64,000 nt of DNA, taken from positions 1 through 64,000 of the forward strand of contig JAEVEX010000010.1 of assembly GCA_016842085.1 (NCBI GenBank). Reading direction: 5' to 3'. The notes under the pieces are model-generated. The model ran no database searches, was not told the DNA's origin, and worked only from the letters and a program-made list of their open reading frames with translations. The translations under genes were made by a program, and so were the position numbers. The stretch comes from Candidatus Thermoflexus tengchongensis. Lineage in GTDB: Bacteria > Chloroflexota > Anaerolineae > Thermoflexales > Thermoflexaceae. This document shows, piece by piece, positions 10,254-20,691 of the stretch (within the stretch, counting starts at the first letter, position 1; every line of letters begins with the position of its first letter).

Positions 10254-10823
10254 GTGTCGCGTGTAGGAAAGAAACCGATCCCGATCCCGCCCGGGGTCCA
10301 GGTGCGGATCGAAGGCTCGACCGTGACGGTGAGCGGGCCGAAGGGAACCCTGACTCAGACCTTCCATCCGTCCATGCAGATCGCCATCGAGGATGGCCAT
10401 CTGGTGGTGCGACGGCCATCGGATGATCGGAAGCATAAAGCCCTCCATGGCCTGACCCGAGCCCTGCTGGCGAACATGGTGACCGGGGTGACCCAGGGGT
10501 TCCAGCAGCATCTGCGCATCGAGGGCGTGGGCTATCGGGCGGAGCCTATGGGGAAGGCTATCGTGCTGTATCTGGGATATTCCCATCCGATTATTGTGGA
10601 ACCCCCTGAGGGGATCACCTTTGAAGTCAACACGCGGGACCGCATCATCACTGTCTCGGGGATCGATAAACAGCTGGTGGGCCAGGTTGCGGCCAAGATC
10701 CGGGCCCTGCGTCCGCCGGAGCCTTACAAGGGTAAGGGGATCCGGTATACCTACTGGAAAGGCGATCACTGGGAGGATGAGCCCATCCGGCGTAAGGCTG
10801 GAAAGGCCGGCAAGGCCAAGTGA
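10254..10823 (+). CDS. rplF: 50S ribosomal protein L6 (GTG start)
   Basis: [32 protein letters not shown]. Confidence 0.97.
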   Translation: MSRVGKKPIPIPPGVQVRIEGSTVTVSGPKGTLTQTFHPSMQIAIEDGHLVVRRPSDDRKHKALHGLTRALLANMVTGVTQGFQQHLRIEGVGYRAEPMGKAIVLYLGYSHPIIVEPPEGITFEVNTRDRIITVSGIDKQLVGQVAAKIRALRPPEPYKGKGIRYTYWKGDHWEDEPIRRKAGKAGKAK

Positions 10824-11185
10824 TTCAGGAACAGGAATGGGGCTGAACCCATACGGCGTAGCCACGCGGACAAAATGCCGGGCTCTGTTGTGAGACCGGC
10901 CTTAAAGGTAACGGGTTTTCGCGGGGGTCTTTGAGGCCAGCAGGATTGGCTATCCTCCCCGGGGCCTTTCGGGCTACGCCCGATGGACCGGATGGCCCCT
11001 GCAGGGCGGACCAGCTACTGCCCCCTCCCCACGGCCTGAAGGGTTGTGGGGACGGGAAAGGCGTTCGGGGGCTGGGTGGTGCCGAAGGTGCCTCCAACCC
11101 CCAGGGGGAAGAACACAATCGCAGCAGAGGCAATTGAAATCCTCGGGCTCAGGGATAGAATCCTGGCCCTCAGGAGGAACGGTCG

Positions 11186-11554
11186 ATGAGCTGGGAGCAC
11201 CCACGGGATGAAGGACGTCGACGACGACATCTGCGGGTCCGAAAAAAGGTGTTCGGCACCCCGGAACGGCCCCGGCTTTCGGTTTTCCGGAGCCTGAAGC
11301 ACATCTATGCCCAGATCATTGATGACACCCGGGGAGTTACCCTGGCAGCGGCCTCCACGCTCGATCCCGAGCTTCGGGGGCAGCTGAATGGCCTGACCAA
11401 GACCGAGAAGGCCCGTCTGGTGGGCCGCCTGATCGCTCAGCGGGCCCTGGCGAAGGGGATCCGTAAGGTGGTGTTCGATCGGGGCGGCTATAAATACCAC
11501 GGCCGGGTGAAGGCCCTGGCCGATGCGGCCCGCGAGGCCGGATTGGAGTTCTAA
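11186..11554 (+). CDS. rplR: 50S ribosomal protein L18
   Basis: [39 protein letters not shown]. Confidence 0.96.
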   Translation: MSWEHPRDEGRRRRHLRVRKKVFGTPERPRLSVFRSLKHIYAQIIDDTRGVTLAAASTLDPELRGQLNGLTKTEKARLVGRLIAQRALAKGIRKVVFDRGGYKYHGRVKALADAAREAGLEF

Positions 11555-11608
11555 GCAGTCCTGACTCACCCCCCATGGAGTAAAAGGAGCTCATAAGGCG
11601 AGGTGGCA

Positions 11609-12139
11609 ATGGCGGAGATCCGGGAAGTTCCCACCGTGGAATATGAAGAGCGAATCGTGGATATCGCCCGCGTGGCGAAGGTCCATAAGGGCGGCCGATC
11701 CTTCTCTTTCCGGGTGGTCGCCGTGGTCGGCGATCGCAACGGACGGGTGGGGGTGGGGATCGGCAAGGCCCGCGCGGTTCCGGAGGCCATGCGGAAGGCC
11801 ACGGAGCGCGCCCGACGGAACATGAAGAAAGTGGCTTTGCTGGGGACAACGATCCCCCATCCGGTGGTGGTGAAGTTCGGGGCCACCCGGCTGGTTCTGA
11901 AGCCCGCTTCGCCGGGGACCGGCGTGATCGCCGCCGGAGGGGTTCGGGCGGTTCTGGAGGCTGCCGGGATTCGGGATGTGCTGACCAAGATCCTGGGAAG
12001 CACCAATCCCGTCAACGTGGTTTACGCCACCATGAAAGGGCTGGAGATGTTGCGCTCCCCGGAAGAGGTCGCCCAGATTCGTGGTAAGCCCGTTGAAGAA
12101 GTCATGCCACCATGGAGCCGGAAGCGCCATGAAGGGTGA
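11609..12139 (+). CDS. rpsE: 30S ribosomal protein S5 (ORF opens at 11603)
   Basis: [50 protein letters not shown]-type S5 signature. Confidence 0.95.
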   Translation: MAEIREVPTVEYEERIVDIARVAKVHKGGRSFSFRVVAVVGDRNGRVGVGIGKARAVPEAMRKATERARRNMKKVALLGTTIPHPVVVKFGATRLVLKPASPGTGVIAAGGVRAVLEAAGIRDVLTKILGSTNPVNVVYATMKGLEMLRSPEEVAQIRGKPVEEVMPPWSRKRHEG

Positions 12140-12338
12140 AGGGATTCGACGGCTTCGGATCACGCTGGTGAAAAGCCCTATCGGGTATTCCCAGCGTCAG
12201 CGCCGCACGTTGCGCACGCTGGGCCTGCGCCATTTGAATGATGTGGCGGAGTGGCCGGATACGCCGGTTGTGCGCGGGATGATTCAAAAGGTCAGCCATC
12301 TGGTTCATGTGGAGGAGGTGGAGCGTGAAGCTTCATGA
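12129..12338 (+). CDS. rpmD: 50S ribosomal protein L30
   Basis: [51 protein letters not shown]. Confidence 0.95.
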   Translation: MKGEGIRRLRITLVKSPIGYSQRQRRTLRTLGLRHLNDVAEWPDTPVVRGMIQKVSHLVHVEEVEREAS

Positions 12339-12783
12339 GTTGAAGCCGGCGCCGGGCTCAAAGAAGGAGCGAAAGCGTGTGGGCCGCGGGCTCGGCTCGG
12401 GTCATGGGACCTATGCGGGGCGAGGACGGAAGGGACAGAAGTCTCGTTCCGGCGATCGGAAGATGCCCCCTTATTTTGAGGGCGGACGCACCCCTCTGGT
12501 CCGGCGTCTCCCCAAGGCGCGGGGGGAGGGCTTCACGCTGGTGGAGAAGGTCAGGTATCAGCCGGTCAATGTGGGGCAGCTGAATCGCTTTCCCCCTCAC
12601 AGCGAGATCACCCCGCTGATCCTGGCCCAGGCCGGCCTGCTGCGAGATCCAGAAGAGCCTGTGGTGATCCTGGGGGATGGGGAGCTGGACCGCCCGCTCC
12701 TCGTTCGGGCCCATCGCTTTTCGGCATCCGCCCGGGCGAAAATCGAGGCCGCTGGTGGCCAGGCCGTGGTGATCCCCCATTGA
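12325..12783 (+). CDS. rplO: 50S ribosomal protein L15 (GTG start)
   Basis: [42 protein letters not shown]. Confidence 0.96.
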   Translation: MKLHELKPAPGSKKERKRVGRGLGSGHGTYAGRGRKGQKSRSGDRKMPPYFEGGRTPLVRRLPKARGEGFTLVEKVRYQPVNVGQLNRFPPHSEITPLILAQAGLLRDPEEPVVILGDGELDRPLLVRAHRFSASARAKIEAAGGQAVVIPH

Positions 12784-12845
12784 GGGCCCGATGAAGGGCC
12801 ATTGCGCCAGATCGTTGGGTGGCTGGGAGCTTATAAGGAGGACTC

Positions 12846-14150
12846 ATGCTGGACGCGTTGCGAAACGCATGGCATCTGCCGGATCTGCGGCGCAAGATCC
12901 TTTACACGCTGCTGATCCTGGCCATCTACCGCCTGGCGGCGCATATCCCGGTGCCCGGGGTGGATCGGGCGGCGTTGCAGCAGTTGCTTCAAGGCACCAC
13001 CGCTGCCGGACAGCTCTATATCATCCTGGATCTGCTCTCGGGCGGCGCCATTGCCAACTTCTCCATCATGGCGATGGGGGTCTACCCCTATGTGACGGCT
13101 TCCATCATCCTTCAGCTTCTGGTTCCCATTGTTCCGCAGCTGGAACGGCTGGTGAAGGAAGGGGGATCGGAGGGCCGGCGCAAGCTGGAGCAATACACTT
13201 ATTTCCTCACGGTCCCGCTGGCCGCCCTCTACGCCATCGGCCAGGCCAACCTGCTCAGCGCCCCGGGGCAGGCGGTGCTGCCCAATTTCGGTTTCGCTCC
13301 TCATCAGCTGCTGCCGACCCTGACGGTGATCCTGACCATGACCGCGGGCACGATGTTCGCCATCTGGCTGGGCCAGCTGATCACCGAGCAGGGGATCGGC
13401 AACGGACTCTCGTTGATTATCTTTGGGGGGATCGTGGCCCGGGCCCCATACAACCTGGCTCAGATCTGGACGAGCAATGGCCTGATGGGTATTCTGGTGT
13501 TCCTGGCCCTCACCGTGATCACGGTGGCTGCGATCGTCTTCATCCAGGAGGGACAGCGACGGATCCCCGTCCAGTATGGGCGTCGGGTCCGGGGTCACCG
13601 CATCTATGGGGGCGGCAGCACCTATATCCCCCTCCGGGTGAACATGGCCGGGATGATCCCCCTGATTCTCGCTCAATCGGTGCTGGCGTTCCCGGCGATC
13701 ATCGCGCAATTCTTCCAGTATTCCAGCAATGCGATTGTTGCGGGCATTGCCAGCACCATCGTCAGCGTTTTCTCCGGGTTCCATGACGCCTACTGGCCGA
13801 TGTATTTCGTTACAGTTGTTGCCTTTACTTACTTTTATACGGATGTAATGTTGCAGCAGATGAACTTGGCGGATACCCTGCAGAAGCAGGGTGGATTTAT
13901 CCCGGGCATCCGGCCCGGGAAGGCCACCGAGCAATATATCAACCGGATCTCCCGTCGTATCACCCTGGTGGGGGCGCTATTCCTGGGCATCCTGGCGATC
14001 CTGCCCTGGCCGGTGCGGTCGGTGCTCCAGACCAATGTGCTGCTGTTCAGCAGCGCTGCGCTCCTGATCGTGGTCGGCGTGGTCCTCGATACGATGCGGC
14101 AGCTGGAGGCGCAGCTGGTGATGCGCCATTATGAAGGCTTCATCCGGTAA
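12846..14150 (+). CDS. secY: Preprotein translocase subunit SecY
   Basis: Multi-TM; IPVPGVDRAALQQL, GQLITEQGIGNGLSLIIFGGIVAR. Confidence 0.97.
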   Translation: MLDALRNAWHLPDLRRKILYTLLILAIYRLAAHIPVPGVDRAALQQLLQGTTAAGQLYIILDLLSGGAIANFSIMAMGVYPYVTASIILQLLVPIVPQLERLVKEGGSEGRRKLEQYTYFLTVPLAALYAIGQANLLSAPGQAVLPNFGFAPHQLLPTLTVILTMTAGTMFAIWLGQLITEQGIGNGLSLIIFGGIVARAPYNLAQIWTSNGLMGILVFLALTVITVAAIVFIQEGQRRIPVQYGRRVRGHRIYGGGSTYIPLRVNMAGMIPLILAQSVLAFPAIIAQFFQYSSNAIVAGIASTIVSVFSGFHDAYWPMYFVTVVAFTYFYTDVMLQQMNLADTLQKQGGFIPGIRPGKATEQYINRISRRITLVGALFLGILAILPWPVRSVLQTNVLLFSSAALLIVVGVVLDTMRQLEAQLVMRHYEGFIR

Positions 14151-14205
14151 GATGTTCGCCTGCGCGGATTCCAGGGCGGGTAGTTACACTTGGAGTCGTC
14201 GAACC

Positions 14206-14874
14206 ATGACGCTTGATCTGATCCTGCTGGGGCCTCCAGGCGCGGGAAAAGGAACGCAGGCCAAGATCCTGAGCCAGCGCCTGGGCATTCCTCATGTGGC
14301 CAGCGGTGATCTCTTTCGCGATCACCTGCACCGTCAGACCCCACTGGGCCAGCTGGCCCGTCAGTATATGGATCGGGGAGAGCTGGTGCCGGATGATGTG
14401 ACCATTGGGATGATTCGGGAGCGATTGGAGCAGGAGGATTGCCGCAATGGGGTGATCCTGGATGGGTTCCCCCGAACCCCTGCTCAAGCTCAGGCGCTCG
14501 ATGAGCTCCTGGCCGGGATGGGCCGATCGCTCACGGCAGTCCTCTATATCCGGGTGCGTGATGAGTTGTTGCTCCGTCGTCTGGCGGGGCGCTGGACCTG
14601 TCGGACGTGTGGGGCGGTGTATCATGTTGAGTTCAACCCGCCCCGGGTGCCAGGCCGTTGCGATCTGGATGGGGGGCCGCTGTATCAGCGTGAGGATGAC
14701 ACGGAGGAGGTTCAGCGGCGGCGTATCCAGGTCTATCAGGAGCAGACGGCGCCTCTGGTTTCGTTTTATCGGGAGCGGGGTTTGCTGGTGGAAATCGATG
14801 GAGAGCGTCCTATTCCGGAGGTGACGGAGGAGCTGATCCGGGCGATCGAAGTACGGAAGGCGGTGGATCCATGA
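14206..14874 (+). CDS. adk: Adenylate kinase
   Basis: LILLGPPGAGKGTQAKILSQRLGIPHVASGDLFR; zinc-lid Cys residues. Confidence 0.96.
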   Translation: MTLDLILLGPPGAGKGTQAKILSQRLGIPHVASGDLFRDHLHRQTPLGQLARQYMDRGELVPDDVTIGMIRERLEQEDCRNGVILDGFPRTPAQAQALDELLAGMGRSLTAVLYIRVRDELLLRRLAGRWTCRTCGAVYHVEFNPPRVPGRCDLDGGPLYQREDDTEEVQRRRIQVYQEQTAPLVSFYRERGLLVEIDGERPIPEVTEELIRAIEVRKAVDP

Positions 14875-15707
14875 GCCCACGGGTGATCCCTCGAACGGGC
14901 CGACCGGTGGCGGGGATCCGGCTGAAGACATGGTCAGAGATCCGGATGATGCGGGAGGCGGGCCGGATCGTGGCGGAGGTTCTGGCCGCCATGCGCACAA
15001 TGGTCCAGCCTGGCGTCGCCACCGCTGAACTGGATCGATGGGCTGAGGATTATATCCGCCGCCGGGGGGGGATCCCGGCCTTCAAGGGTTATCCCAGCAT
15101 GAAAGATGAAGGTGGGCCGCCTTACCCGGCCACGCTCTGCACCTCCGTGAACCATGTGCTGGTTCACGGTATCCCCGGCCCCTATCGGCTCAAGGAGGGG
15201 GATATCATCAGCATCGACGTGGGGGTCAATTTCCGGGGCTATTACGCGGATGCGGCCATCACCCTGCCCGTCGGCCCGGTCCCTCCAGAGGTCCGGCGAC
15301 TTCTGGAGGTTACAGAAGCTGCTCTGTGGGCGGCGATCGCTCAGGCCCGGCCCGGTCGACGCCTGGGGGATATCCAGTGGGCCATTCAGCATACGGTGGA
15401 ATCTCAGGGATTCCGTGTGGCCCGCGAATTCACCAGCCATGGGATCGGGCGAGCCCTTCATGAGCCGCCTTCCTTTGTGAATCGGGGTCATCCGGGTCGA
15501 GGCCTTCCCCTGCGACCGGGGATGACGATGGCGATCGAGCCGATGGTCACGATGGGAGACTGGCGGACGCGCATTCTGGAGGATGGATGGACCGTCGTCA
15601 CCCTGGATGGAAGCCTGGCGGCCCATTTCGAGCATACCATTGCGATTACGGAGGGGGATCCGATCATCCTGACCGCTCTGGAAGATGATCCTCGTCTGGC
15701 CTCGTGA
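14871..15707 (+). CDS. map: Methionine aminopeptidase type I
   Basis: TSVNHVLVHGIPGPYRLKEGDIISIDVGVNFRGYYADAAIT...SHGIGRALHEPP. Confidence 0.96.
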   Translation: MSPRVIPRTGRPVAGIRLKTWSEIRMMREAGRIVAEVLAAMRTMVQPGVATAELDRWAEDYIRRRGGIPAFKGYPSMKDEGGPPYPATLCTSVNHVLVHGIPGPYRLKEGDIISIDVGVNFRGYYADAAITLPVGPVPPEVRRLLEVTEAALWAAIAQARPGRRLGDIQWAIQHTVESQGFRVAREFTSHGIGRALHEPPSFVNRGHPGRGLPLRPGMTMAIEPMVTMGDWRTRILEDGWTVVTLDGSLAAHFEHTIAITEGDPIILTALEDDPRLAS

Positions 15708-16000
15708 GCTCTGGCAAGGTCCGGAAATGAAGCAGCGGGTTTCCCTACGGGGGCTCTGACGGCCAGCCCAGCCTTGAAATCCTCTATGGGGAAGCCCACG
15801 GCGCAGCCCCTGATGCGACCAGGCAGGATGACTGACCAACTCTGGGGCTCAGGGTGGAAAGTGGAAGCCTCTCCTTTATCTGGATAAAATAAGAGTTTGC
15901 TGCTCTCATGGCAGCCGCTTCGTTATGTGCAGGGATCAGGTGGCTCATTGTAAATCTGGAGCGCATTCCTCATCTGCGAATCCTGTCGTGGGAGGGCGCG

Positions 16001-16114
16001 ATGAAGGTCACACCATCCGTCCGTCGGCGATGTCCGAAGTGTAAAATCGTTCGGCGCAAGGGAGTGGTACGGGTGATTTGTGAAAATCCCAAGCATAAGC
16101 AACGCCAGGGATGA
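16001..16114 (+). CDS. rpmJ: 50S ribosomal protein L36
   Basis: [37 protein letters not shown]. Confidence 0.96.
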   Translation: MKVTPSVRRRCPKCKIVRRKGVVRVICENPKHKQRQG

Positions 16115-16179
16115 TATAAACCGACCGTGAGGCGGGTTGAAATTCAAACATCCGGATCAGCAGATGGAGGGGAAATTCG

Positions 16180-16569
16180 ATGGCACGAATTGCCGGTGTG
16201 GAGTTGCCTCGTGATAAGCGCGTGGAGATCGCCCTTACCTATATTTTTGGGATCGGTCGCTCCCTCGCCAAGAGGATCCTTCAGCAGACCGGGGTGAATC
16301 CGGACAAGCGGGTGAAGGACCTGACGGAGAGCGAGGTGAACCTCCTGCGGGAGACCATTGAGCGGAACTATAAGGTAGAGGGCGATCTGCGCCGGGAAAT
16401 CGCCATGAACATCAAACGGCTGATCGATATCGGGTGTTACCGCGGCCTGCGGCATAAGATGAATCTCCCGGTGCGGGGCCAGCGAACCCGAACCAACGCC
16501 CGCACCCGGAAAGGGCCGCGGAAGACGGTGCCCGGTCGCGGCCGCAAGCGTGGCGCCAAGAAGAAGTGA
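16180..16569 (+). CDS. rpsM: 30S ribosomal protein S13
   Basis: [34 protein letters not shown]. Confidence 0.97.
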   Translation: MARIAGVELPRDKRVEIALTYIFGIGRSLAKRILQQTGVNPDKRVKDLTESEVNLLRETIERNYKVEGDLRREIAMNIKRLIDIGCYRGLRHKMNLPVRGQRTRTNARTRKGPRKTVPGRGRKRGAKKK

Positions 16570-16633
16570 TCCGGGATGGACACGGCATCCAGGGTGCCCT
16601 GTCCGTTTTCCGACCCTGGTCGATGGGGTTGGA

Positions 16634-16801
16634 TACAATGGGGTATCCGGGCTTTGTGTTTCGCGGGGGCTTCGGAGTTGGGAAATCCCTCCGGAAGTGG
16701 CCCGGTGGGCACAGCGGGTCACCCGACCGACTTCTCCGAGCGGAGGAAACACCGCGCGCTCCTCTCTCCGCCGCTTGAAGCGTGGCCGAGAGAGGAGTTT
16801 T
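16634..16801 (+). ncRNA. Possible ncRNA or S11 leader in rpsM-rpsK gap, ending in a terminator-like hairpin
   Basis: TACAAT -10-like box at 16634; perfect 10-bp stem CTCCTCTCTC/GAGAGAGGAG (16759-16768/16788-16797) followed by TTTT. Confidence 0.3.
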
Positions 16802-16924
16802 CAGGTCAGGGAAGATAGCGGAAGGGAAAGGGCCCGCCGGGCCCCCGGATGGCTGACGATGGGGCTTGTTTACAAAGATTCAGGCCGATGAAATCTGGGT
16901 GGATTCGCCTGGGAGGAGGCATCT

Positions 16925-17311
16925 ATGGCGCGAGGTTCGAGGGGCAGTCGAAAGGCCCGGAAGAATGTCACCCGAGCCCACGTTTATATCCATGCAACGT
17001 TCAACAATACGATCGTTACGGTTACGGATCCCAATGGAGATACCCTGACGTGGGCCAGTGGGGGGACCATTGGCTACAAGGGCTCGAAGAAGAGCACCCC
17101 CTATGCGGCACGTCTGGCGGCCGAACAGGCCGCTCGAAAAGCGATGGATATGGGGGTTCGGGAAATCGATGTCTTCATCAACGGCCCGGGCCCCGGGCGG
17201 GAGGCCGCGCTGCGCGCGCTGCACGCGATGGGGCTGAAGATCCGATCGATCACCGATGTCACGCCCATTCCTCACAACGGATGCAAACCGCCTTCTAAGC
17301 GCCGGGTATAA
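16925..17311 (+). CDS. rpsK: 30S ribosomal protein S11
   Basis: [29 protein letters not shown]-type S11 sequence; [24 protein letters not shown]. Confidence 0.97.
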   Translation: MARGSRGSRKARKNVTRAHVYIHATFNNTIVTVTDPNGDTLTWASGGTIGYKGSKKSTPYAARLAAEQAARKAMDMGVREIDVFINGPGPGREAALRALHAMGLKIRSITDVTPIPHNGCKPPSKRRV

Positions 17312-17368
17312 GCTGATCTCACATTTCCTGGGTGGGCTTATCTGTCTCCCGGGTTGGAGGGGCCTTTT

Positions 17369-17418
17369 TGGGGCCGTGCGGGGTACCTTTCGGCGCTCCC
17401 CACGGCCCCAGAAAGGTA
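17369..17418 (+). promoter_or_regulatory. Candidate H-type pseudoknot in the rpsD leader
   Basis: S1 TGGGGCCGTG(17369-17378)/CACGGCCCCA(17401-17410); S2 TACCTTTC(17384-17391)/GAAAGGTA(17411-17418); interleaved ABA'B'. Confidence 0.5.
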
Positions 17419-17485
17419 AGGGGGTGTTTGGTCTCCCAGATATGGGCTTATGATATCAATCTGGTAACCGATTCAGGAGGAACGG

Positions 17486-18124
17486 ATGGCACGTTATATC
17501 GGACCTGTCTGTCGATTGTGTCGCCGAGAAGGTGAGAAGCTTTATCTGAAAGGGGAGCGTTGTTTCACGCCGAAGTGCGCGATTGAACGACGAAATTATC
17601 CCCCGGGCCAGCACGGTCGGGAGTTGCAATTCCGCCGAAGCCGGCCTTCGGATTATGGGCTTCAGCTGCGGGAGAAGCAGAAGCTGCGGCGAATCTATGG
17701 GGTGCTGGAGCGCCAGTTCCGGCGCTACTTTGAAATCGCCCAGCGGGCTCGTGGGATGACCGGCGCCCTCCTGCTGATCCTGCTGGAGCGCCGTCTGGAT
17801 AATGTCGTCTATCGTCTGGGGTTCGCCAGTTCACGAGCTCAGGCGCGGCAGCTGGTTCGCCATGGTCATTTTGAGGTCAATGGCCGCAAGGTCGATATCC
17901 CTTCCTATCAGGTGAAGCCGGGGGATGTGATCCGGGTGCGAGATAGCAGTCGGGAGAAGGAGTATTTCAAGAACATCCTGGAGCGCCTGGAGGGTCATCG
18001 CCCACCGCCCTGGCTGCAGCTGAATCCCCAGGATCTATCCGGCCAGGTGCTGCGTCTTCCGGTTCGGGAGGAAATCGATACGCGGGTGCAGGAGCATCTT
18101 ATTGTGGAGTTCTACTCGCGTTAA
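17486..18124 (+). CDS. rpsD: 30S ribosomal protein S4
   Basis: [27 protein letters not shown]...; S4 domain [39 protein letters not shown]. Confidence 0.97.
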   Translation: MARYIGPVCRLCRREGEKLYLKGERCFTPKCAIERRNYPPGQHGRELQFRRSRPSDYGLQLREKQKLRRIYGVLERQFRRYFEIAQRARGMTGALLLILLERRLDNVVYRLGFASSRAQARQLVRHGHFEVNGRKVDIPSYQVKPGDVIRVRDSSREKEYFKNILERLEGHRPPPWLQLNPQDLSGQVLRLPVREEIDTRVQEHLIVEFYSR

Positions 18125-18316
18125 TGGGCGGGCTGGACTCTGGGCGAGCCCGCTGATCTCCTTCCCACGAGGCCGGGGAGCCGCAGAGGGAAAGAGAAAA
18201 CAGGGTGAGGGGACGGGCGGGCGGTGGGACTTCCTGCCTGGCCCCCACGAGGAAATCCACTTTCCCGCGGCCCCATGGGCCGCGGGGACCAGTTCCATCG
18301 GCAAAAGGAGGTTTGG

Positions 18317-19297
18317 GTGGCTGGCGTAACGCTGGTTCTGCCGAAGGTGGAAGCGGAAATCCTAACGCAGTCCTATGGGCGTTTCGTTATCAGCCCGCTG
18401 GAGCCGGGCTATGGAGTGACCATTGGGAACGCCCTCCGGCGGGTGCTGTTGAGCTCACTGCCGGGCGCTGCGGTGACCAGCATCCGGATCACGGATGTGC
18501 CCCATGAATACTCAACGATCCCCGGCGTCCGGGAGGATGTGATCCAGATCATTCTGAACATTAAGCAGCTTCGGATGAAGCTCTACGGGGACGGCCCGGC
18601 CCGCCTGCGGCTGGAAGTGGCCGGCGAGGGGGTGGTCACGGCGGCGGATATCCAGTGCCCGCCTGAGGTGGAGATCGTGAATCCCGATCTCTATTTATTC
18701 ACTGTGGATGATGATCGGACCCGTCTGGAGATCGAGATGACCGTCGAGCGTGGGCGGGGATATTCGCCGGCCGAGGAACGGGGCCGCCTGCCGATCGGGG
18801 AAATCCCGGTGGACGCCATCTTCAGCCCGGTCCGGCGCTGCACCTTTGAGATCGATCGGGCCCGTGTGGGGCAGCGAACCACATATGACCGGCTGGTGAT
18901 GGAGATCTGGACGGATGGAACGATGGGGCCGAAAGATGCCTTGATTGAAGCGGCCCGGTTGTTGCTGCAGCACTTCTCCCTGATCTCGGAGTTCGTGGGG
19001 CCCGAGGAGGTGGAAGCCCCGCCCCAGCCGGTGCGGGAGATGATCCCACCCCAGGCTTACGAGACATCTCTGGAGAGCCTGGAGCTGAGCGCGCGGGTGA
19101 TCAATCCTCTTCGACGGGCAGGTATCACCACCGTGGGCCAGGTCCTGGAACTGTTCTATCGGGGGGAGGAGGCGTTGCTCTCGGTTCGCAATTTCGGGGC
19201 CAAGTCCCTTGAGGAATTAAAGGAGCGCCTGATCGAGCGGGGCTTTCTGAGGCCTGAGGATCTGCCGCAGCCCGCAGAGGAGACGGAGGAGGCCTGA
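18317..19297 (+). CDS. rpoA: RNA polymerase alpha subunit (GTG start)
   Basis: YGRFVISPLEPGYGVTIGNALRRVLLSSLPGAAVTSI; alpha-CTD at C-terminus. Confidence 0.97.
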   Translation: MAGVTLVLPKVEAEILTQSYGRFVISPLEPGYGVTIGNALRRVLLSSLPGAAVTSIRITDVPHEYSTIPGVREDVIQIILNIKQLRMKLYGDGPARLRLEVAGEGVVTAADIQCPPEVEIVNPDLYLFTVDDDRTRLEIEMTVERGRGYSPAEERGRLPIGEIPVDAIFSPVRRCTFEIDRARVGQRTTYDRLVMEIWTDGTMGPKDALIEAARLLLQHFSLISEFVGPEEVEAPPQPVREMIPPQAYETSLESLELSARVINPLRRAGITTVGQVLELFYRGEEALLSVRNFGAKSLEELKERLIERGFLRPEDLPQPAEETEEA

Positions 19298-19299
19298 CC

Positions 19300-19674
19300 A
19301 TGCGCCATCGAGTTGCCGGGAAGACATTGAGTCGAGATAAAGACCATCGGGAAGCCCTGGCACGGAATCTGGCCACCCAGCTCTTTCTGCATGGGGCGAT
19401 CGAAACAACCGAGGCCAAGGCGAAATTTGTCCAGGCCTATGCGGAGAAATTGATCACCCTGGCCAAGCAGGCGCTGGAGGATCCTTCGAAGCAGGTGGCC
19501 GCGCGGCGGCTGGCAGCGGCCCGCCTTTATGGCCGCGAGGTGGTCAAAAAGCTTTTCGATGAGATCGCGCCGCGCTACAGGGACCGGAACGGGGGATACA
19601 CCCGGATTTATAAACTCGGATTCCGTCGGGGGGACGCGGCACCGGTAGCCCGTCTGGAGCTGGTTCAGGAATAG
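19300..19674 (+). CDS. rplQ: 50S ribosomal protein L17
   Basis: MRHRVAGKTLSRDKDHREALARNLATQLFLHGAIETTEAKAKFVQAYAEKLIT. Confidence 0.96.
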   Translation: MRHRVAGKTLSRDKDHREALARNLATQLFLHGAIETTEAKAKFVQAYAEKLITLAKQALEDPSKQVAARRLAAARLYGREVVKKLFDEIAPRYRDRNGGYTRIYKLGFRRGDAAPVARLELVQE

Positions 19675-19832
19675 GTGGATCCTTTTGGGTCCGGGAGGGG
19701 CGCGTCCGGCATGGAGGAAGGCTCCTGCTCTCCTCGAGGGGAGTGCTTTATCTCCCTCACATGTTCAGGGCAGCGCGGGTTGTTTTCAATGGTCCGCCTG
19801 TCTTGAAAAGGCTTCCTGTGGCGTGATTCGGA

Positions 19833-20633
19833 ATGCGAATCTGGGCGGCCCTTGCTTATGAAGGCACAAGGTATCGGGGGTTCCAGCGCCTGGCTCCATC
19901 TCATGAACCGACCATCCAGGGCGTTCTGGAGGCGACGCTCCACCAGCTGGCCGGGGCTCCGGTCCGGGTGCGTGGGGCCGGCCGCACCGATGCAGGAGTC
20001 CATGCGTTAGGCCAGGTGGTCGCTTTTGACATCTCCTGGCGGCATTCCCTGCAGGATCTGCAACGGGCCCTGAATGCGCTCCTGCCGTCCGACATGGTCG
20101 TCTGGGCCCTGGGGGAGGCGCCGTCGGATTTCCATCCGCGTCGGGAGGCCCAGGCCCGGATCTATCGCTATCTGATTTACAATGGACGATGGCGGGATCC
20201 GTTCGGGCGCATGCTGGCCTGGCATGTGCCACTGCCGCTCGATGTCGAGGCGATGCGCCAGGCGGCTGCCCTGTGGGTCGGACGCCATGACTTCGGAGCG
20301 TTTGGCCGTCCCCCCAGAGGGCAAAACACGGTGCGGGAGGTCCGAAGGACGGCTGTCGTAGCGGATGGGGAGTGGGTGGTCTTTGAGATCGAGGCGGATG
20401 CGTTTCTTTATCATATGGTGCGCATTATGGTCGCCGTGCTGATCGCCATCGGCCGGGGGGAGCGATCCCCGGAGACGGCGGCGGCCTACCTGAGGCGCCC
20501 GGACGCCTATCCCGCCCATGCCCCGGCCCCGCCTTATGGTCTGTATTTTGTCGGCGCGCGCTATGATCGGATCCCTGTTCCGCTGCCACCGCAGTTCCTG
20601 ATCGACAGCCTTCGAGTGTTAAAGGACCGGTAG
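19833..20633 (+). CDS. truA: tRNA pseudouridine(38-40) synthase
   Basis: YEGTRYRGFQRL, GAGRTDAGVHALGQV, RFHMVR-like FLYHMVR. Confidence 0.95.
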   Translation: MRIWAALAYEGTRYRGFQRLAPSHEPTIQGVLEATLHQLAGAPVRVRGAGRTDAGVHALGQVVAFDISWRHSLQDLQRALNALLPSDMVVWALGEAPSDFHPRREAQARIYRYLIYNGRWRDPFGRMLAWHVPLPLDVEAMRQAAALWVGRHDFGAFGRPPRGQNTVREVRRTAVVADGEWVVFEIEADAFLYHMVRIMVAVLIAIGRGERSPETAAAYLRRPDAYPAHAPAPPYGLYFVGARYDRIPVPLPPQFLIDSLRVLKDR

Positions 20634-20691
20634 GGCTTTATCTGCGTTTCCTTAGGAGTCCAGGCACACCTGTTACAGGAGGGAAAGCACC

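Noticed and set aside
12791-13786. 331-aa ORF in alternative frame of secY
   Set aside because: Low-complexity Gly/Pro/Arg translation typical of shadow frames.
16801-16860. SRP RNA-like string CAGGTCAGGGAAGATAGCGGAAGGG
   Set aside because: Superficial similarity only; the conserved domain IV (GGAAGGAAGCAGCC) is not matched.
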